Positions 6,191 through 8,504 of a stretch of DNA of 8,504 nt are shown here, piece after piece. Source of the DNA: Acidobacteriaceae bacterium (GTDB taxonomy: Bacteria; Acidobacteriota; Terriglobia; Terriglobales; Acidobacteriaceae). The notes beneath the pieces are model-generated. The model saw only the letters and a list, made by a program, of their open reading frames with translations, was not told the DNA's origin and did not search any database. The position numbers and the translations under genes are program-made. The stretch is from NCBI GenBank assembly GCA_003135495.1, contig PLBX01000119.1, positions 13,485-21,988 of the forward strand, written 5' to 3'. Position 1 is the stretch's first letter; the number at the start of each line of letters is the position of its first letter.

Positions 6191-7573
6191 GTGATTCACG
6201 CGAGAGTAGGATTCATAGTTTTTGGAGTGCACAAAGATGGATTGAAAGATCCAATGGGCACCCCGTTTATTGATGACGCATTGGTAGAAAGAGCCAAGCA
6301 GGCACTGCTTGACGCGGGCCTCAAAGTTATTGCACATGACATTGTTGTCGCCAGTAAGGAAGAGGCGCGTGCGGCATTCAGGAAAATGAAATGCGATGAT
6401 GGCATCGATGCGGTCGTCCTGTTTTCCGGGACGTGGGTGTGGGCGGCGCACATGGTCGGCGCAATTCGCGATTACTGCGCGGGCGGCAAAGGCTTGCTTC
6501 TGTGGACGCACCCGGGCTCGCAAGGGTGGCGCCCGGTTGGAGGATTGGTACTGCATGGAGGATTGCTCGAGATCGGTGTCCCGCACAAGTTTGTATACGG
6601 AAGTGCCGACGAGCAAGACACTATAAGCAAGATTGCCAGCTTTGCACGAGCCTCACATCTGAAGAAGTTCCTGAACATGTCAACCATCGGAACATTTGGT
6701 GGCCGCGGGATGGGACAGACCTGCGGCGCTGCCGATCCTTCGCAGTGGATGCGAATGTTCGGCGTCGATATTGATTCCCGCGATACGACGGAGTTGAAGC
6801 AGATAGCGGAGGGGATCTCGGCAAAAGAACTCGATGAGCTTGAGCCGCGGTTGAAGGAGTTGTTTGGCAATGCGCCGGAGCGGAATGCGGTTACCGAGCG
6901 CTCGATGCGACTTTATCTCGCTCTAAAAAAAGTTATAGCAAAAGAAAAATTTGATTTCTACACAATTCAATCTTTCCCTGGACTGGCTGGCGATTACTCC
7001 GCGACCTGTTTCGCGCAGAGCATGATGCTGGAGGACGGAGTCGGCACTTCCACACTCGGCGATTTCAATACTGCTTTGACCGTTCTGCTGCTCACCAAGT
7101 TGAGCAAAGAGCGGGTGTATTACGGCGATCTGCAGCACATTGATAAGAAGACGAAAGAAATAAAGATCATCGGCGATGGCGCTTGTCCGCCGTCGCTGGC
7201 GAGCAAACTGGGTCCGGCTGGATTCTCTGAACATGGCATTCCCACTGAGGGCGAAGCGGGCGGCCTCTCGGTGAAGTTGATTTGCAAAGTTGGCGAAGGA
7301 GTATTGGCGCGCCTCGGCAGGGTGAACGGCGAGTTTCAAATGGTGATCACCCGAGCCAGCATTTTTGAGCCTCCCGCTAAGGACGTCGAGAAAAGGCTCA
7401 ATGAATGTGGCATTCCATTCTGGCCGCATGGCTTCGTGACGGCGCATTGCGGCATCGACGTCTTACTGCAGCATTGGACCAATGAATATGCCTGTTTGGG
7501 TTACGGGGAAGACCTGTATCCTGCCCTCGTTGATTTTTGCGAAATAACGGGAATCAAGGCAATCCTTCCCTGA
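6191..7573 (+). CDS. L-fucose/L-arabinose isomerase-family protein, divergent active site
   Basis: Predicted cytoplasmic aldose-ketose isomerase-like protein, 460 aa, typical for the smaller members of the FucI/AraA superfamily. The N-terminal half is Rossmann-like: RVGFIVFG (5-12), DAVVLFSGTW (73-82) and GKGLLLWTHPG (99-109). STIGTFGGRGMG (164-175) is the family-type glycine/arginine loop, and ATCFAQSMMLEDGVGTSTLGDFNTALT (271-297) matches the central FucI-like block. QHW (427-429) and the tail fit the C-terminal domain. By recollection, the central block normally reads like WPE...CEGD...WHCG and supplies metal ligands. Here the equivalents look like FPG (G264), TLGD (L289, D291 kept) and GDG (D329), so the expected acidic/His set is partly missing. 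It could be a true isomerase with altered ligands or a changed reaction. GTG start with strong Shine-Dalgarno, 16 nt after the kinase stop, so it belongs to the same operon. Confidence 0.8.
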   Translation: MIHARVGFIVFGVHKDGLKDPMGTPFIDDALVERAKQALLDAGLKVIAHDIVVASKEEARAAFRKMKCDDGIDAVVLFSGTWVWAAHMVGAIRDYCAGGKGLLLWTHPGSQGWRPVGGLVLHGGLLEIGVPHKFVYGSADEQDTISKIASFARASHLKKFLNMSTIGTFGGRGMGQTCGAADPSQWMRMFGVDIDSRDTTELKQIAEGISAKELDELEPRLKELFGNAPERNAVTERSMRLYLALKKVIAKEKFDFYTIQSFPGLAGDYSATCFAQSMMLEDGVGTSTLGDFNTALTVLLLTKLSKERVYYGDLQHIDKKTKEIKIIGDGACPPSLASKLGPAGFSEHGIPTEGEAGGLSVKLICKVGEGVLARLGRVNGEFQMVITRASIFEPPAKDVEKRLNECGIPFWPHGFVTAHCGIDVLLQHWTNEYACLGYGEDLYPALVDFCEITGIKAILP

Positions 7574-7627
7574 AAACCGATTGCACCATTACCGATCGCA
7601 GTTATCAAGCACAGTGGAAATGACCCG

Positions 7628-8504
7628 ATGCAAGCGTCAGATGGAACCAACCGAAGAACTTTTCTAAGAGGGGCTGGCGGCATGTTGCTGGCCACCGGCA
7701 TGAATGCGCACTCGTACGCCCGAATTCTCGGGGCTAATGATCGTATACGTCTGGGACAGTTGGGATGCGGTGATCGGAGCGAGGGACTTGTGCATATGGC
7801 GCAACTCGCAGCCAAGCAAATCCCGGCGGAAGTGGTTGCCATATGCGACCTCTGGAATCGGGCGCGTGAGCGCCGTGCCGCGCAGGTAAAAAAGGTTTTT
7901 AAGCTTGAGCCCGAGATGTATCAGTACTCCGAGGAGATGCTTGCGAGGAAAGATATTGACGGCGTAATGATCGCGACTGGAGATTTCCAACATGCGAAGC
8001 TGTGCTCCGAGGTGGTGAAGGCGGGCAAGGATTGTTACGTTGAAAAGCCGTTTGCCAATGTGCTATCGGAGGCAAAAGAAGCTCGCGATGTCGTAAAAGC
8101 TTCCAAACAAGTGGTGCAGATGGGAACGCAGCACCGTACTCAGCCTTATCCGCTGGCAGTGCGGGATATTATTCGGTCGGGAAAGATTGGCGACGTCGTT
8201 CACATTGAGCAGGAATGGAATGTCAATGAAGAGCGCTGGCGCTTTGTCGGAGCCGATACCGGCATTTCGCCTGACATGTTGAAGGATGTGAATATGGAGT
8301 GGAAGAGCTGGCTCTATGGCCGAAAGTCGCAGCTTCGCGAAGAGGATACGGATTGGAAGCGCTGGCTGCTGGGCAAGCCAGATCGGCCGTTTGATCCGCA
8401 TGTCTATCTTGAATTCCGACTCTATAAGGATTTTTCCTCAGGGATATTTGATCAGTGGCTCAGCCACGGAAGCGATCTGGTTCACCTTTGGACAGACGAA
8501 TCTT
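7628..8504 (+). CDS. Gfo/Idh/MocA-family oxidoreductase with Tat signal (3' end outside window)
   Basis: NAD(P)-dependent sugar dehydrogenase-type protein; the first 292 codons are present and the frame is open to the window edge. The N-terminus has a twin-arginine motif, NRRTFLRG (8-15), followed by a weakly hydrophobic Gly/Ala/Leu stretch to about residue 31, predicting export in folded form with its cofactor. The Rossmann domain starts at IRLGQLGCGDRSEG (40-53, GxxGxG-like). EKP (139-141) holds K140, the usual catalytic-site lysine, and SHGSDLVHLW (279-288) offers H280/D283 at the expected active-site strand. A tandem WxxWLxG pair occurs at 225-231 and 243-249. Start ATG 7628 is chosen because it gives a complete Tat leader; a weak GGA lies about 9 nt upstream. 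The 54-nt gap after the isomerase has no visible terminator, so it may be part of the operon. Exported members of this family act on sugars or glycosides; the substrate is unknown. Confidence 0.88.
   Translation, partial: MQASDGTNRRTFLRGAGGMLLATGMNAHSYARILGANDRIRLGQLGCGDRSEGLVHMAQLAAKQIPAEVVAICDLWNRARERRAAQVKKVFKLEPEMYQYSEEMLARKDIDGVMIATGDFQHAKLCSEVVKAGKDCYVEKPFANVLSEAKEARDVVKASKQVVQMGTQHRTQPYPLAVRDIIRSGKIGDVVHIEQEWNVNEERWRFVGADTGISPDMLKDVNMEWKSWLYGRKSQLREEDTDWKRWLLGKPDRPFDPHVYLEFRLYKDFSSGIFDQWLSHGSDLVHLWTDES

Noticed and set aside
6923..7447. 174-codon minus-strand open frame opposite the isomerase gene
   Set aside because: Antisense shadow of a well-supported gene; no recognisable domain or ribosome site.
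2546..7573. Assignment as a sulfoquinovose (sulfo-EMP) or AI-2 (Lsr) operon
   Set aside because: Only the aldolase superfamily (YihT, LsrF), plus the DeoR and mutarotase types for sulfoquinovose and the FGGY kinase for AI-2, overlap with those systems. No sulfonate-handling or Lsr ABC transporter gene is seen, so neither name is justified.
7574..7627. Possible promoter (TTGCAC with a later TTATCA) before the oxidoreductase
   Set aside because: Spacing of 15 nt and poor hexamer matches; no better than background.

Overview
The window looks like a chromosomal sugar-catabolism locus from a Gram-negative soil-type bacterium. Protein style suggests Acidobacteriota, but this is a guess: the main cues are a Tat-exported Gfo/Idh/MocA oxidoreductase, an APC permease next to sugar genes, moderate GC and mixed ATG/GTG starts. 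No rRNA, tRNA, IS element, CRISPR array or phage gene was seen. Coding density is high, and the longest stretch without a gene is the 266-bp divergent region at 1400-1665.

Layout. On the minus strand, 26-1399 encodes a 12-TM-type APC-family permease. Divergent from it, all on the plus strand, are: a DeoR-family regulator (1666-2478); a class I aldolase of the DhnA/FbaB/LsrF/YihT superfamily (2546-3373, GTG start); a mutarotase-fold (aldose 1-epimerase-like) protein overlapping it by 4 bp (3370-4554); an FGGY carbohydrate kinase (4621-6174); an L-fucose/L-arabinose isomerase-like protein 16 nt downstream (6191-7573, GTG start with a near-perfect Shine-Dalgarno sequence); and the first 292 codons of a Tat-signal Gfo/Idh/MocA oxidoreductase that runs off the window (7628-8504).

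How the genes fit together (inference). Mutarotase, isomerase, sugar kinase and aldolase make up a complete isomerise-phosphorylate-cleave route for a hexose, deoxyhexose or modified sugar. The DeoR repressor would normally sense a phosphorylated intermediate. The combination is not the standard Fuc, Rha, Ara or Xyl pathway: the aldolase is class I rather than the metal-dependent FucA/RhaD type, and the isomerase appears to lack several residues expected at the family's active site. The substrate cannot be read from the sequence.

Regulation. A 19-bp sequence containing TTGACA occurs twice with 15/19 identity: once before the permease (minus strand, 1550-1532) and once before the aldolase (plus strand, 2477-2495). 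In both, a -10-like hexamer follows 17 nt after TTGACA. This suggests that permease and catabolic genes share one promoter/operator design, possibly under the DeoR protein encoded between them.
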